Shown: in pieces, positions 14,502 through 14,637 of the stretch | How positions within the stretch are numbered: the first letter of the stretch is position 1 | Layout of the letters: the number at the start of each line of letters is the position of its first letter | Source: JBPCRW01 sp050996405 | GTDB lineage: Bacteria; Acidobacteriota; Blastocatellia; Pyrinomonadales; Pyrinomonadaceae | Direction of reading: 5' to 3' | Length of the DNA: 14,637 nt | Assembly (NCBI GenBank): GCA_050996405.1 | Contig: JBPCRW010000266.1 | Coordinates: 1-14,637 of the forward strand | The notes under the pieces: model-generated | The model's input: only the letters and a program-made list of their open reading frames with translations | Told to the model about the DNA's origin: nothing | The model's database searches: none | Translations under genes and position numbers: made by a program

Positions 14502-14637
14502 CTAAAAATTGAGATTCAAAAAAGATTGAAACGAATCCTGCCGTCCGAACCAGAACGCTAAAACGGCAATTAATATAAATACGGTGAGCGCAAACCAATC
14601 GCTTCGGCGCATCTCGAAGTCGTCGAGCGTATAAACT
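14502..14637 (-). CDS. cbiQ: ECF transporter T component (CbiQ/NikQ-like), C-terminal end only
   Basis: The last 44 codons of a gene that enters from the right edge are visible, ending in TAG at 14504-14502. They begin VYTLDDFEMRRSDW, followed by a single hydrophobic helix, FALTVFILIAVLAFWF (15-30), and a short polar tail. Energy-coupling T proteins end in this way: an arginine-bearing coupling region, Asp-Trp and a last transmembrane helix. The partner ATPase gene follows 11 nt later, which supports the call. It would be the membrane scaffold linking the ATPases to the metal-binding CbiM/NikM protein, whose gene is expected further right. The call rests on a short fragment and on context. 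Confidence 0.72.
   Translation of the reverse strand, partial: VYTLDDFEMRRSDWFALTVFILIAVLAFWFGRQDSFQSFLNLNF

Noticed and set aside
14491..14598. 36-residue N-terminal extension of the ATPase
   Set aside because: It overlaps the cbiQ-like coding end in another frame and has no similarity to ABC ATPases. The ATG at 14490 starts the domain correctly.

Overview
The window carries about nine genes, all read from the minus strand. It looks like chromosomal DNA of a diderm bacterium: there is a predicted lipoprotein, several Sec-type signal sequences and surface-polysaccharide glycosyltransferases. GC is low to moderate, with AT-rich spacers. No rRNA, tRNA, IS element, phage gene or CRISPR array is visible. 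The combination of a DUF4331 protein, a TPR lipoprotein and a NicO-family metal transporter, together with the general protein style, suggests Acidobacteriota (Blastocatellia-like). That placement is an inference from memory, not a demonstrated fact.

Layout, in the direction of transcription (right to left). (1) 14637-13672: the 3' end of an ECF-type cobalt/nickel permease gene (cbiQ-like), immediately followed by its ATPase gene (cbiO-like), whose product ends in a tail with 11 histidines. (2) 13671-13541: a spacer with short repeats. (3) 13540-12662: a GT2 glycosyltransferase with a C-terminal coiled coil. (4) 12661-12227: an AT-rich spacer with a hairpin and a perfect 12-nt palindrome. (5) 12226-9098: a 1042-residue exported protein with a Gly/Tyr/Ser-rich repeat tract and IPT/TIG-like segments, function unknown. 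(6) 8741-3972: a DUF4331 protein, a strong hairpin, a TPR lipoprotein, and a NicO-type nickel/cobalt transporter with an EF-hand loop in its exported N-terminal domain. (7) 3823-1: a polysaccharide or glycolipid group: a DPM-like GT2, a methyltransferase overlapping it by 8 nt, a spacer filled by two palindromic repeat units, a multi-spanning GT-C-like membrane protein, and the 5' end of another glycosyltransferase.

Two themes recur. One is handling of Ni/Co-type transition metals: two unrelated transporter types, both with histidine-rich segments. The other is cell-surface glycan synthesis. The least explained parts are the DUF4331-TPR-NicO set, the 1042-residue repeat protein and the double palindromic element at 1880-2221. 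No feature proves a wholly new system. The DUF4331-TPR-NicO set is the best candidate for an under-described functional module.
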